DNA from: Ohtaekwangia sp.
GTDB taxonomy: Bacteria; Bacteroidota; Bacteroidia; Cytophagales; Cyclobacteriaceae
NCBI GenBank assembly: GCA_021155195.1
Contig: JAJNPV010000050.1
Location: forward strand, 310,001-374,000
Direction of reading: 5' to 3'
DNA: 64,000 nucleotides
Under the pieces are notes generated by a model that saw only the letters and a program-made list of their open reading frames with translations, had not been told where the DNA came from and did no database searches. A program made the translations under genes and the position numbers. The stretch's first letter is position 1. Each line of letters begins with the position of its first letter. Of the stretch, positions 46,032-54,000 are shown piece after piece.

Positions 46032-46766
46032 TCACCACGAATCACTGGAACCACCGCCACCTGAGAAACCTCCACCGCCAAAATCTCCACCCCAAGATCC
46101 ACCACTGCCACTTGAACCACGGCCGCCCAACATTCCACCCAGCATAGCAGCAGTCCAATAGCCACCACCTCCGCCACCGCCTTTGTTTCTGCGCGACATC
46201 ACAATCAACATAATGATAATAAAGATGATGGAACCTAACGGGGAGCGCTTGGATCTTTTACGAGACGGAACCGGGTCTTCATTTACATAGGTGCCGGCAA
46301 TAGTTTTAATGATAGCAATAACACCAGCCTGAATTCCCCCTTCGTAATTTCCTTCCCTAAAATAAGGGGCTACTTCATTGCGGTTAATGCGGCTCGATAT
46401 CGCATCGGTTAACACGCCTTCCAAACCATAGCCCACTTCAATACGCATTTGTCGCTCCTGCATCGCCACTAAAAAAAGTACACCATTATCTTTACCCGCC
46501 TGACCTAGTGCCCATTTCTTAAATACTTCCACTCCATATCCATCAATATCTCCGCCTTCTAAGGAAGGAACAATGAGAACCGCTAGTTGAGTAGAGGTTG
46601 AATCGCGGTGCGCTTGCAATAAGGTTTCAAGTTGTGCTTTCGCAGAAGCGGATAAAATGTTGGCATAGTCATGAACCCAAATGCCACCATGCTCAGGAAT
46701 TTTGGGCTGGGCTAACGATGCTGTAAACAGCGAGAAACAAAAAATTATGGTAAGAAAGAATTTCAT
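46032..46766 (-). CDS. secreted TPM domain protein, second of tandem pair
   Basis: Signal peptide (about 1-19, FTASLAQP), TPM domain (IWVHDYANILSASAKAQLE, KDNGVLFLVAMQERQMRIE, GLEGVLTDAISSRINRNE), one helix near 186-200 (IIFIIIMLIVMSRR) and a Gly-rich tail (GGGGGGGYWTAAMLGG, ending SSDSW). Same layout as the downstream copy but shorter membrane part. TPM proteins (TPM_phosphatase family) are usually linked to LemA, absent here. Confidence 0.88.
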   Translation of the reverse strand: MKFFLTIIFCFSLFTASLAQPKIPEHGGIWVHDYANILSASAKAQLETLLQAHRDSTSTQLAVLIVPSLEGGDIDGYGVEVFKKWALGQAGKDNGVLFLVAMQERQMRIEVGYGLEGVLTDAISSRINRNEVAPYFREGNYEGGIQAGVIAIIKTIAGTYVNEDPVPSRKRSKRSPLGSIIFIIIMLIVMSRRNKGGGGGGGYWTAAMLGGMLGGRGSSGSGGSWGGDFGGGGFSGGGGSSDSW

Positions 46767-46870
46767 TCGCAGATAGTACTTTATTTATTCCTTCAGTGAT
46801 TAAAAGTAAACATGGGGTTAAGCAGAATTCTATTTAACTAAGTCATCCTCTACGCTGGAGAGGGACGAGG

Positions 46871-47521
46871 TCATTCCATTCGCAAATCATCCTTCAACTC
46901 ATTAACATCATCCGGTGAAATAACAAACCCTTTTTGCAACAGAATTTCACCGCATCTCAAAATAGCTTTCTCAATGCCATCTACAATTTTATCCTTCTTC
47001 ACATGCTCAATAATAGTGCGCACAATAGCATCCCATTCTTTTTGATCAACCTCCTTACTAATCCCTTTATCGGCCATCACAATTACTTCATGTTCAAAAA
47101 ATGAAATGAAAATCATAATGCCTGTGCGCAATCGCGTGTTAAAAACTTCCTCTTGCAAAAAGGCACTTTCGGCACGTTTGCGGGTAGACTGATCCATATA
47201 GGCCTGGCTCAGCACCATGCGTTTTACAAAAGGAATATAATTAGCTTTTAACGCGCCAATTAATCCGCCCAAAATAACCAGCACTAAAATCAGAACCGGA
47301 TCATACACAGCCAGCGAAGGAACATACCGATCGAATAGAACAATTAAAAAGAAGACAGCTGTAGCTCCTAAAATTCCTGCCCGGTAGTTGGCAATGGTAT
47401 AATGTCCACTCTTTTCAACAAACACAGGAACAATTTCACCAGATATTTTACTTTCCGCTTGCTTCACCGCAGCCTTTATGCGCTCAAGCTCTTCGGGTTT
47501 AAACCTCTTTTGTAATGACAT
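46871..47521 (-). CDS. TPM domain membrane protein
   Basis: Residues 10-80 resemble the start of a TPM domain (ELERIKAAVKQAESKISGEIVPVFVEKSG), followed by two helices (about 46-85: GILGATAVFFLIVLFD and VLILVLVILGGLIGAL) and a C-terminal domain (KRAESAFLQEEVFNTRLRTG, IVMADKGISKEVDQ). No signal peptide. The ATG eight codons in gives the usual start. Upstream of the two secreted TPM genes, perhaps one functional set. Confidence 0.85.
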   Translation of the reverse strand: MSLQKRFKPEELERIKAAVKQAESKISGEIVPVFVEKSGHYTIANYRAGILGATAVFFLIVLFDRYVPSLAVYDPVLILVLVILGGLIGALKANYIPFVKRMVLSQAYMDQSTRKRAESAFLQEEVFNTRLRTGIMIFISFFEHEVIVMADKGISKEVDQKEWDAIVRTIIEHVKKDKIVDGIEKAILRCGEILLQKGFVISPDDVNELKDDLRME

Positions 47522-47655
47522 ATGCTTTCGATTTGGAGAGGTCAAAGATACAAGGAATTATACACCGCACGCGATAAGATTATTCAAAGATTAATAATCT
47601 GAATAGCCATCCCGGTTTGCAATAAGTTTCTTCGTCTTTTGCTACTTTCGTAATT

Positions 47656-49137
47656 ATGGTAACAACGCTACTCTCACACGGCTGGAAGAAAATAAGTCGA
47701 TCCGTTTCGTTTAGTAAAGAACTCACCACCACAATCTTTCTTACTCTCTTTGGGTTAATGGTTCTCGGTTATTCGTTGGCACTGGGTTTTGCGCTTGATC
47801 GAATTATAACCAACGGGTTAAAGCAAGAAGATAGCTTTCAGTTTCTAAACGGATTGTTGCTCTACTATTTTGTGTTTGAGTTCATGATGCGCTATTTTCT
47901 CCAAAACCTTCCCGTGCTCGATGTTCAGCCCTATCTCCATTTACCACTTAAGCGTTCGCGCATTGTTCACTATTTGCTTGTGAAATCGCTAACCCATGGA
48001 ATCAACATACTGGTGTTTATTCTTTTTTCACCCTTTGCTTTTACAGCAATTGCTACCCGTTTTGGGATGGCATCGGCCTTCAGTTGGATAGTGACTCTTG
48101 GGTTGATTAGTTTTTGTTTGCACTACCTGGTGCTGCTGTTTAAGAAAGGGCTCGATGATACGCTTTGGGGATTACTCACCTTGGTAGGCATCTTTTCATT
48201 TTTAGGGGCCTCCGATTATTATGGCTGGTTTAAACTTTCTGATTTGTCCGCTTCACTCTTTGCAATATCTGTTCGAGGGTATTTATTGGTTGTGATTTGT
48301 GCCCTCGTGCTTCTGAGTATTTACTTTTTCAGTTTCAGGTTTTTTCTTCAAGGCATGTACCCCGAAGAAGTTTCCTTTGGCAAATCGAATGCGTGGGGAA
48401 AGAATCACGAATTAAGTTTTCTGCAAAATTTTGGATCGATTGGCGACTGGATCAACCTGGAGATTAAACTAATAATCCGAAACAAAAGACCCCGAACCAT
48501 TTTGTTTTTAAGTGCATTCTTTCTGTTGTATGGTTTAATCTTTTATAACAATGACACATACACTGAAAAAATGCCGGGCTTTTTCTTGTTCGTTGGAATT
48601 TTTATTACTGGGATTTTTATGCTCAACTATGGCCAGTTTTTATTTAGCTGGCAAGGTGGTCATTTTGACTTTGTACTTACCCGCCCAATTTCCTTACGTC
48701 AATATATTGAGTCCAAATATTGGTTGCTGAGCACCGTAACGGTTATCTGTTTTTTGTTAAGTGTTCCTTATGTTTATTTCGGATGGAAAATTATTCTCAT
48801 TCATGCAGCCATGACCGTGTTCAACCTCGGCATCAATATTTTTGTAGTAATGAATGTTTCGCTGTGGGAACCTAAAAAAATTGATCTTAAGAAAGGTGCC
48901 ACCTTCAACTACGAAGGCATAGGGGCTGCGCAATGGCTAATGTCCATTCCGGTATTAGTGGGCCCTTACTTGTTTTACTTACCGCTTAGCCTGATGGGTT
49001 ACCCAATTGCAGGCATTCTTGCGGTGGGTGGTGTTGGGTTAATCGGTATATTATTTAGAACGTATTTATTAGAAGTAACCGTGCGAAGATTAGAACAACG
49101 CAGATACGCCATCGCTGCCGGTTTTAGAAAAGATTAA
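47656..49137 (+). CDS. DUF5687 family ABC-type membrane component
   Basis: 493 residues with about twelve hydrophobic segments. Matches the DUF5687 layout found in Bacteroidota next to an ABC ATPase (HGWKKISRSVSFSKEL, FMMRYFLQNLPVLDVQPYLHL, LPLKRSRIVHYLL). It is the membrane half of an ABC exporter whose ATPase follows after 10 bases. Substrate unknown. Confidence 0.85.
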   Translation: MVTTLLSHGWKKISRSVSFSKELTTTIFLTLFGLMVLGYSLALGFALDRIITNGLKQEDSFQFLNGLLLYYFVFEFMMRYFLQNLPVLDVQPYLHLPLKRSRIVHYLLVKSLTHGINILVFILFSPFAFTAIATRFGMASAFSWIVTLGLISFCLHYLVLLFKKGLDDTLWGLLTLVGIFSFLGASDYYGWFKLSDLSASLFAISVRGYLLVVICALVLLSIYFFSFRFFLQGMYPEEVSFGKSNAWGKNHELSFLQNFGSIGDWINLEIKLIIRNKRPRTILFLSAFFLLYGLIFYNNDTYTEKMPGFFLFVGIFITGIFMLNYGQFLFSWQGGHFDFVLTRPISLRQYIESKYWLLSTVTVICFLLSVPYVYFGWKIILIHAAMTVFNLGINIFVVMNVSLWEPKKIDLKKGATFNYEGIGAAQWLMSIPVLVGPYLFYLPLSLMGYPIAGILAVGGVGLIGILFRTYLLEVTVRRLEQRRYAIAAGFRKD

Positions 49138-49147
49138 ACTCCCTCTC

Positions 49148-49840
49148 ATGATCGCAATTCAATCTCTTAAAAAAAACTATAAGGACACATCCGTGGTGGA
49201 TGTTACTGAACTGTTCATTGGGCAGAACGAAAGTTTTGGCTTAGTGGGAAATAACGGAGCGGGAAAAACAACACTCTTCCGAATGATTTTGGATTTGATT
49301 CGTGCTACGGAAGGGCAGGTGCTTATCAACGGAAAGAATGTACAAGGAAATGATGAATGGAAAGAGTATGTCGGTTCTTACCTCGATGAGAATTTTTTAA
49401 TCCCCTATCTAACCCCCGAAGAGTATTTCAAATTTGTAGGTAAGCTTCACAATTATTCAGATGAGGATTTGAAAAACTTTTATCAAAAGTTTGAAGAATT
49501 ATTTCATGATGAAATTCTGGGTAAGAATAAATACATAGGTGATCTCTCAAAAGGAAATTTAAAAAAGGTTGGGATTGCAGCAGCCTTTATTGGCAACCCT
49601 CAAGTAGTTATACTGGATGAGCCCTTCGAAAATTTAGATCCTACATCACAAATCCGCCTAAAGCAGTTACTTAATCGTGAGCGAAAGACTCGATCCCTCA
49701 CCTATCTGATCTCCAGCCACGATTTGAATCACGTAACTGATATTTGCGAGCGCATCGTGATTTTAGAAAAAGGGAAAGTAATTAGAGATTTGAAAGGCGA
49801 TAACCTGTTAGGTGAATTGGAAGAGTATTTCAAAGCCTAA
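49148..49840 (+). CDS. ABC transporter ATP-binding protein
   Basis: Complete ATPase: Walker A GNNGAGKTT (34-42), Q-loop near SYLDENFLIP, signature LSKGN (LSGGQ variant), Walker B VVILDEPFENLDP, and the H-loop SSHDLNHV. Partner of the adjacent DUF5687 membrane protein, and co-transcribed with it and with the peptidase gene 9 bases downstream. Confidence 0.93.
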   Translation: MIAIQSLKKNYKDTSVVDVTELFIGQNESFGLVGNNGAGKTTLFRMILDLIRATEGQVLINGKNVQGNDEWKEYVGSYLDENFLIPYLTPEEYFKFVGKLHNYSDEDLKNFYQKFEELFHDEILGKNKYIGDLSKGNLKKVGIAAAFIGNPQVVILDEPFENLDPTSQIRLKQLLNRERKTRSLTYLISSHDLNHVTDICERIVILEKGKVIRDLKGDNLLGELEEYFKA

Positions 49841-49849
49841 GCCCAGAGT

Positions 49850-50857
49850 ATGAAACGTTGTGTGACCATTGTTCTTGTGCTTTACTCTTTGTTCGCTATC
49901 AGTCAGTCGGATGAAAATTCTTCATTAACCGCAAGCATCGGCCTTGTGGGTTCACCCGAAGATGTCTCAGGCAAAACAGAATTTGGGATTGTATTAGCCG
50001 GAGGTGGTAAAGATCAGGATGCGGCCATGAAGTGGATGATTGATCGCGCAGGTGGTGGCGACTTTATTATAATCCGTGCGTCAGGCTCAACAGGTTACAA
50101 CGACTACTTATTTGAAATGGGTGGCTTGAATTCTGTGGAAACATTATTGATTGATTCGCGCGACAAAGCCATGCGTAAAGAAGTAGGTCAGCGAATTCGC
50201 GAAGCTGAAGCATTATTTATTGCGGGTGGCGATCAATGGAATTATGTTAACTTCTGGAAAGATTCAGAAGTATCAACTGCGCTTCAATATTTAATCGATG
50301 TCAAGAAAGTTCCGATCGGTGGCACAAGTGCTGGGTGTGCCGTGTTAAGCGAAATTATTTTCGATGCCCGAAATGATACGGTTGTTTCTGCCGATGCATT
50401 AGCCAATCCATATGCCAGTCAGGTAAGTATTTCCAATAGTTTTATTCAGCTTCCCTTTCTTACAAACACGATTGCCGATCAACATTATTCGCAACGCGAG
50501 CGGTTAGGTAGACACGTCACCTTCATGGCGCGCATGACAAAAGACTTTTCTATTTCACAACCTAAAGGAATTGCCGCTGATGAGCGCACTGCAGTATGTA
50601 TCGATAAAGATGGAAACGCAATTGTGATTGGCGAAGGCAGTGCATTTTTTCTTATGAGTAATAAGAGCCAACCGGAAGTGTGTGAAAAAGATAAACCGCT
50701 TACATGGAGTAATAAACAAAAAGCATTACGGGTGTATAAATATAAAGGCAGTAAGAACGGTACGCCTGCCTTTAATTTAAATCACTGGCCAAAGAAAAAT
50801 CCTACTGAATATTGGTTTGTGACTGACGGGGTTCTTTCTCGAAATAAAGGCGATTAA
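49850..50857 (+). CDS. secreted cyanophycinase-like S51 peptidase
   Basis: Peptidase of the S51/cyanophycinase family. N-terminal signal about 1-20 (CVTIVLVLYSLFAISQS), then VLAGGGKDQDAAM, ALFIAGGDQWNYV and the nucleophile S160 in GGTSAGCAVLSE. ISNSFIQLPFLTNTIADQHYSQRERLGR follows in outline, as in cyanophycinases. Members cleave beta-aspartyl bonds. Secretion and the ABC neighbour suggest a role on extracellular peptides (inference). Confidence 0.88.
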   Translation: MKRCVTIVLVLYSLFAISQSDENSSLTASIGLVGSPEDVSGKTEFGIVLAGGGKDQDAAMKWMIDRAGGGDFIIIRASGSTGYNDYLFEMGGLNSVETLLIDSRDKAMRKEVGQRIREAEALFIAGGDQWNYVNFWKDSEVSTALQYLIDVKKVPIGGTSAGCAVLSEIIFDARNDTVVSADALANPYASQVSISNSFIQLPFLTNTIADQHYSQRERLGRHVTFMARMTKDFSISQPKGIAADERTAVCIDKDGNAIVIGEGSAFFLMSNKSQPEVCEKDKPLTWSNKQKALRVYKYKGSKNGTPAFNLNHWPKKNPTEYWFVTDGVLSRNKGD

Positions 50858-50867
50858 TTTTTAAGAA

Positions 50868-51977
50868 TTACTCAATTCCATTCCACCATTCCGAACTTGG
50901 AACTTCACCACCCAAAATAATGGGCTCACCTATGATAGGCGTTGCCACTTTTATGTTCAAGGCTTCGGCATGTTTTTTAGCGCGTTGAATAGGTTCTTTC
51001 CAGGGATGATTTGCCAACACGAATTTTCCCCAATGTACAGGCATTAACACGGTCGCTTTCAAATCAACACCTGCTTGAACTGTTTCTTCCGGCATCATAT
51101 GAATGTTGGGCCACTGCAAATCGTATTGTCCGCATTCCAACATCGCAATATCAAACGGTCCAAATTTTTCACCAATCTCTTTAAAGGCGTCATCAAACCC
51201 TGAATCGCCACCAATAAAAATTTTGATTGAATCGGTTTGAAGTACATAGGAAGACCACAATGTTTTGTTGCGCGTAAATCCACGACCAGAAAAATGTCGG
51301 GCGGGAGTAGAAGTCAACGTGAATCCAGGAAGTACTTCTGCAGCATCCCACCAATCAAATTCTGTAATCTGATCATCAGCAACACCCCAACGACTTAAAT
51401 GCTGCCCCACCCCAAGCGGCACACAAAACATTTTTACGGTTGCTTTTAATTTTAGCACAGTGTTGTAATCGAGGTGATCGTAATGATCGTGCGAGATGAT
51501 CAGCAAATCTATGTTGGGGAAATCATCCATCGAATAAATCATCGAACCCTCAAATGCTTTTGACCCTGCATATTGAACAGGTGATGCACGTTCACTAAAA
51601 ACAGGATCGACCAAAATGCGCTTATTGTCAATCGTAATTAAATAGGTTGAATGACCAAACCAAACGATGGATGGTTTCTCCGAATTAAGCTCTTTCAGAT
51701 TCGTTTTTATCGAAGGAATTTTAGAATGCGGATACGTGGCTGGTTTGTCTCTTAAAAACTCACGAATCATAGAGAAATAGGAAACATCTTCGGCCATCAT
51801 AGGTGTTTCTATGCGATTTTGAAACACTCCGTTTTTATAGTTTGGGGATTGTTCAATTCTCTGCTTGCGCTCGCCTTTCGGGAGTTTACCAAATGATTTC
51901 TGCTGCATAAATACAATGACTGTTAGTACGAATAGGAGGATGAAAATCAATAATCCTTTGCCAATTTTCTTTAACAT
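50868..51977 (-). CDS. NAPE-PLD-like metallo-beta-lactamase-fold hydrolase
   Basis: N-terminal helix (about 6-24) then an MBL-fold domain: FGHSTYLITIDNKRILVDPV, the HxHxDH metal motif at H163/H165/D167/H168 (HDHYDHLDY), TPARHFSGRG, FIGGDSGFDD and PVHWGKF. The N-terminal STYL and downstream layout fit N-acyl-phosphatidylethanolamine phospholipase D-type or UlaG-type hydrolases. Membrane-anchored, periplasmic or cytoplasmic face unclear. Convergent with the peptidase gene, 10 bases apart. Confidence 0.9.
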   Translation of the reverse strand: MLKKIGKGLLIFILLFVLTVIVFMQQKSFGKLPKGERKQRIEQSPNYKNGVFQNRIETPMMAEDVSYFSMIREFLRDKPATYPHSKIPSIKTNLKELNSEKPSIVWFGHSTYLITIDNKRILVDPVFSERASPVQYAGSKAFEGSMIYSMDDFPNIDLLIISHDHYDHLDYNTVLKLKATVKMFCVPLGVGQHLSRWGVADDQITEFDWWDAAEVLPGFTLTSTPARHFSGRGFTRNKTLWSSYVLQTDSIKIFIGGDSGFDDAFKEIGEKFGPFDIAMLECGQYDLQWPNIHMMPEETVQAGVDLKATVLMPVHWGKFVLANHPWKEPIQRAKKHAEALNIKVATPIIGEPIILGGEVPSSEWWNGIE

Positions 51978-52080
51978 GGGGGTATAGACGAAGTGAATTC
52001 AATTTTAGTGCATTTAACTTGCCACGAATGCACGAAAAGATTTTTTAGAAGTCATTTATGGACTTTATGCTTATTCCTCG

Positions 52081-52430
52081 CATTCCTCGCGGAGTCTCCC
52101 GCCTCGGGGACTCCGCGTCTATTTATCTGTAGACGCTACATTTTTTGTCAAATCAATATCCTTCAAGTCGCCACAATGGGTGATTAGATAAACGCCTTGC
52201 TTGCCAGTTAAATATAATTCAGCAGAACTGTGTTGATAATCTGCCGGACTACTCTCATTCCTCGCGGAGTCTCCCGCCTCGGGGACTCCGCGTCTATTTA
52301 TTTGTAGACGCTACATTTTTTGTCAAATCAATATCCTTCAATTCTCCACAATGGGTGATTAGATAAACGCCTTGCTTGCCCGTTAAATAAAATTCAGCAG
52401 AACTATGTTGATACTCTGCTGGACTGCTCG
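52081..52430. repeat. 175-base tandem direct repeat with double hairpin
   Basis: Two copies (52081-52255 and 52256-52430) of about 175 bases, mostly identical. Each begins CATTCCTCGCGGAGTCTCCC and contains a 9-base perfect stem CGCGGAGTC/GACTCCGCG with an inner CCCG/CGGG stem (52088-52117 and 52263-52292), directly followed by a second hairpin GCGTCTA/TAGACGC (52115-52136 and 52290-52311). The rest of each copy holds the 3' end of a broken gene. Confidence 0.85.
52119..52255 (-). pseudogene. C-terminal gene fragment, copy 1
   Basis: On the minus strand the repeat encodes SSPADYQHSSAELYL, then TGKQGVYLITHCGDLKD and ends at a TAG inside the second hairpin. It differs from copy 2 at five codons, of which four change the residue conservatively (D/E, L/F, D/E, D/N), the pattern of once-coding DNA. 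No start or upstream body remains. Confidence 0.55.
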
Positions 52431-52455
52431 CTAAGTTCCAAACTCCTCTACAGGG
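52294..52455 (-). pseudogene. C-terminal gene fragment, copy 2
   Basis: An open stretch of 53 codons between stops reads PCRGVWNLASSPAEYQHSS, then YLTGKQGVYLITHCGELK and ends STNK-stop. There is no start codon at the expected place and the reading frame is closed just upstream by a TAA next to the TPR gene, so it is a truncated gene end, not a whole gene. Protein family not recognised. Confidence 0.55.
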
Positions 52456-52483
52456 TTATCGTGCATTGTTGGCTGTCGTTTTT

Positions 52484-53287
52484 TTACACGATTCTTTGTT
52501 TATTGTTCCTCATTTTCATTTGTTCAATAAATTCAGTGTCATCGTCTTTGAATATTGACAACATAGCCAATGTTCTTCTGTACATTGAACCAACTGAATC
52601 ATAGCCACTTTCTTTCGCAGCCCTTGTCTGTTGTTCATTTGCATTAACTGAAAGTCGAATTGCTTTATTGAAATCATCTTCCGCGCTCCTTAATTCCCAA
52701 ATCTTCATATATGAGCAACCTCTTAAAAAGATTACACTAAAATCATTGGGGTTGTTGTCGATAACTTTGGTGAAATCCTTTATTGCGTCTTTATGAAAAT
52801 CTAAGTCCTGTAATACTTTACCTCTTTCAATCAAGCAACTCATATTGGACTGGCTAAATTTTAATGAGTTGTCAAAGCTATCTAAGGCCTCATTTAATTT
52901 ATTTTCTTTAACAAGTTTTTCACCTTTTATTAGCCAATTCTCAGATTCAAGTAGTCGGATATTAAAAATAGATTCATCAAGGTCACTACTCTCAATTTTG
53001 TTATTACTGAGACTCAATATTCCATTTTCAATTATATCTCTATGAGTTTTTGTAAACGGGAAACTCAGAATGTTGGAGAATGCTTTTTTAATGAGTTCTT
53101 CTCTCTTAGAGACTACTTTTGAAAATGCCTCTTCTGTAATTACATGAGCTTCATTTTCATTAATGCCTGTTTCACGCATTAATCTACCGACTACTTTGTC
53201 AATAGTTATTTTTTGCTTCTCAAAAGACTCCTTAAGTATTCTGAGTATTTTCTCGTCAAGGCTTTCTTTTTTCTTATTCCACCACAT
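52484..53287 (-). CDS. TPR repeat protein of the repeat-bordered cassette
   Basis: 267 residues. The N-terminal half is helical and charged (KKKESLDEKILRILKESFEK). Residues 115-220 hold about three tetratricopeptide repeats (ENWLIKGEKLVKENKLNEAL; MSCLIERGKVLQDLDFHKDA; FSVIFLRGCSYMKIWEL), followed by a unique tail (SGYDSVGSMYRRTLAML). No signal peptide. It overlaps the upstream membrane-protein gene by 14 bases, so the two form an operon. AT-rich relative to its neighbours. TPRs bind partner proteins; the partner is probably the membrane protein. Confidence 0.78.
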   Translation of the reverse strand: MWWNKKKESLDEKILRILKESFEKQKITIDKVVGRLMRETGINENEAHVITEEAFSKVVSKREELIKKAFSNILSFPFTKTHRDIIENGILSLSNNKIESSDLDESIFNIRLLESENWLIKGEKLVKENKLNEALDSFDNSLKFSQSNMSCLIERGKVLQDLDFHKDAIKDFTKVIDNNPNDFSVIFLRGCSYMKIWELRSAEDDFNKAIRLSVNANEQQTRAAKESGYDSVGSMYRRTLAMLSIFKDDDTEFIEQMKMRNNKQRIV

Positions 53288-53783
53288 TTTCTCTGGTGAT
53301 TGTATTATTTCTTAGGGATTTAAAAACCGTTTGAAGGGATGCGACTGCCTTGATTAGATAGTAATAGAGTATAATTACTATGACCCGCAATAATATTGTC
53401 GACCAAACAAAATTATTTACTGACTTATAGAGCCCATAAATTCCTTTTACGAAAAAGATGTAAAAACTCAACGCACTCAGAAGGCCAATGATTATATTCC
53501 CCGTAATTAGTCTATCCATAGGTTTTAGGCTATACGTTGAATCTGCCATCATTCTTTCGCCTACATGAAGAAGTCGGAAGATTGCCCAAAAACATATTGC
53601 GCAACAAATTACGATTACTATGTATTCTGCTTTGTCCGCTACAATAAATAGTTTGTATAAACTATAAAAAATAGTCAAGGTTAATATAACTGTGGCCTTT
53701 CCTGATTCTTGCCTAAATTCTTGATGAGTTATTTTTTTCATAAGTTCTTTACTTTCTTTTTCTAATCTGCTCAGGTAACTCAT
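53274..53783 (-). CDS. cassette membrane protein of unknown function
   Basis: 169 residues from this ATG (an ATG six codons upstream is also possible). A charged helical N-terminus (SYLSRLEKESKELMKKITHQ) precedes about four hydrophobic segments (about 28-45, 50-70, 93-113, 128-147) and a short basic tail. No family recognised. First gene of the two-gene operon with the TPR protein; AT-rich, bordered by hairpin repeats. Confidence 0.7.
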   Translation of the reverse strand: MSYLSRLEKESKELMKKITHQEFRQESGKATVILTLTIFYSLYKLFIVADKAEYIVIVICCAICFWAIFRLLHVGERMMADSTYSLKPMDRLITGNIIIGLLSALSFYIFFVKGIYGLYKSVNNFVWSTILLRVIVIILYYYLIKAVASLQTVFKSLRNNTITRENVVE

Positions 53784-53833
53784 TGTGAAAAAGAAAAGCA
53801 CCGGTTACATCATCCTGTCCGATTGCACCTATT

Positions 53834-53890
53834 CATTCCTCGCAGAGTCTCCTCCATTTAAGCGGAGTCCCCGAGACGGGAGACTCCGCT
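53834..53890. repeat. hairpin repeat, inverted copy of the cassette-border element
   Basis: AGCGGAGTC (53861-53869) / GACTCCGCT (53882-53890) with inner CCCG/CGGG is the near-exact reverse complement of the hairpin in the 175-base repeat on the other side of the cassette. Just before it, CATTCCTCGCAGAGTCTCC repeats the opening of those copies in the direct orientation. Confidence 0.75.
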
Positions 53891-54000
53891 GCGAAAGGAG
53901 TAGTTCTTTATTCAAAAATATAATAAAATATTTTTACTTTAAGTTATTTGAATTCAAAACCTAACTCACAAGTATGATCTTATAAAAGAAATGAGTGGTT

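Larger units (their letters stand above)
51978..52483. other. 506-base gene-free region holding repeats and gene remnants
   Basis: No intact gene. The first 100 bases contain repeat-like wording (ccacgaatgcacgaa); the rest is the 175-base tandem duplication and the gene fragments listed separately. Confidence 0.7.

Noticed and set aside
51993..52187. 64-codon forward open frame over the repeat region
   Set aside because: It runs through the duplicated hairpins and the opposite-strand gene fragment explains the coding-like pattern better.
52441..52483. Integron attC-like site at the cassette edge (GTTGGCT / AGCCAAC)
   Set aside because: Neither word satisfies the attC R'/R'' core patterns and no integrase gene is visible, so the cassette is not called an integron cassette.
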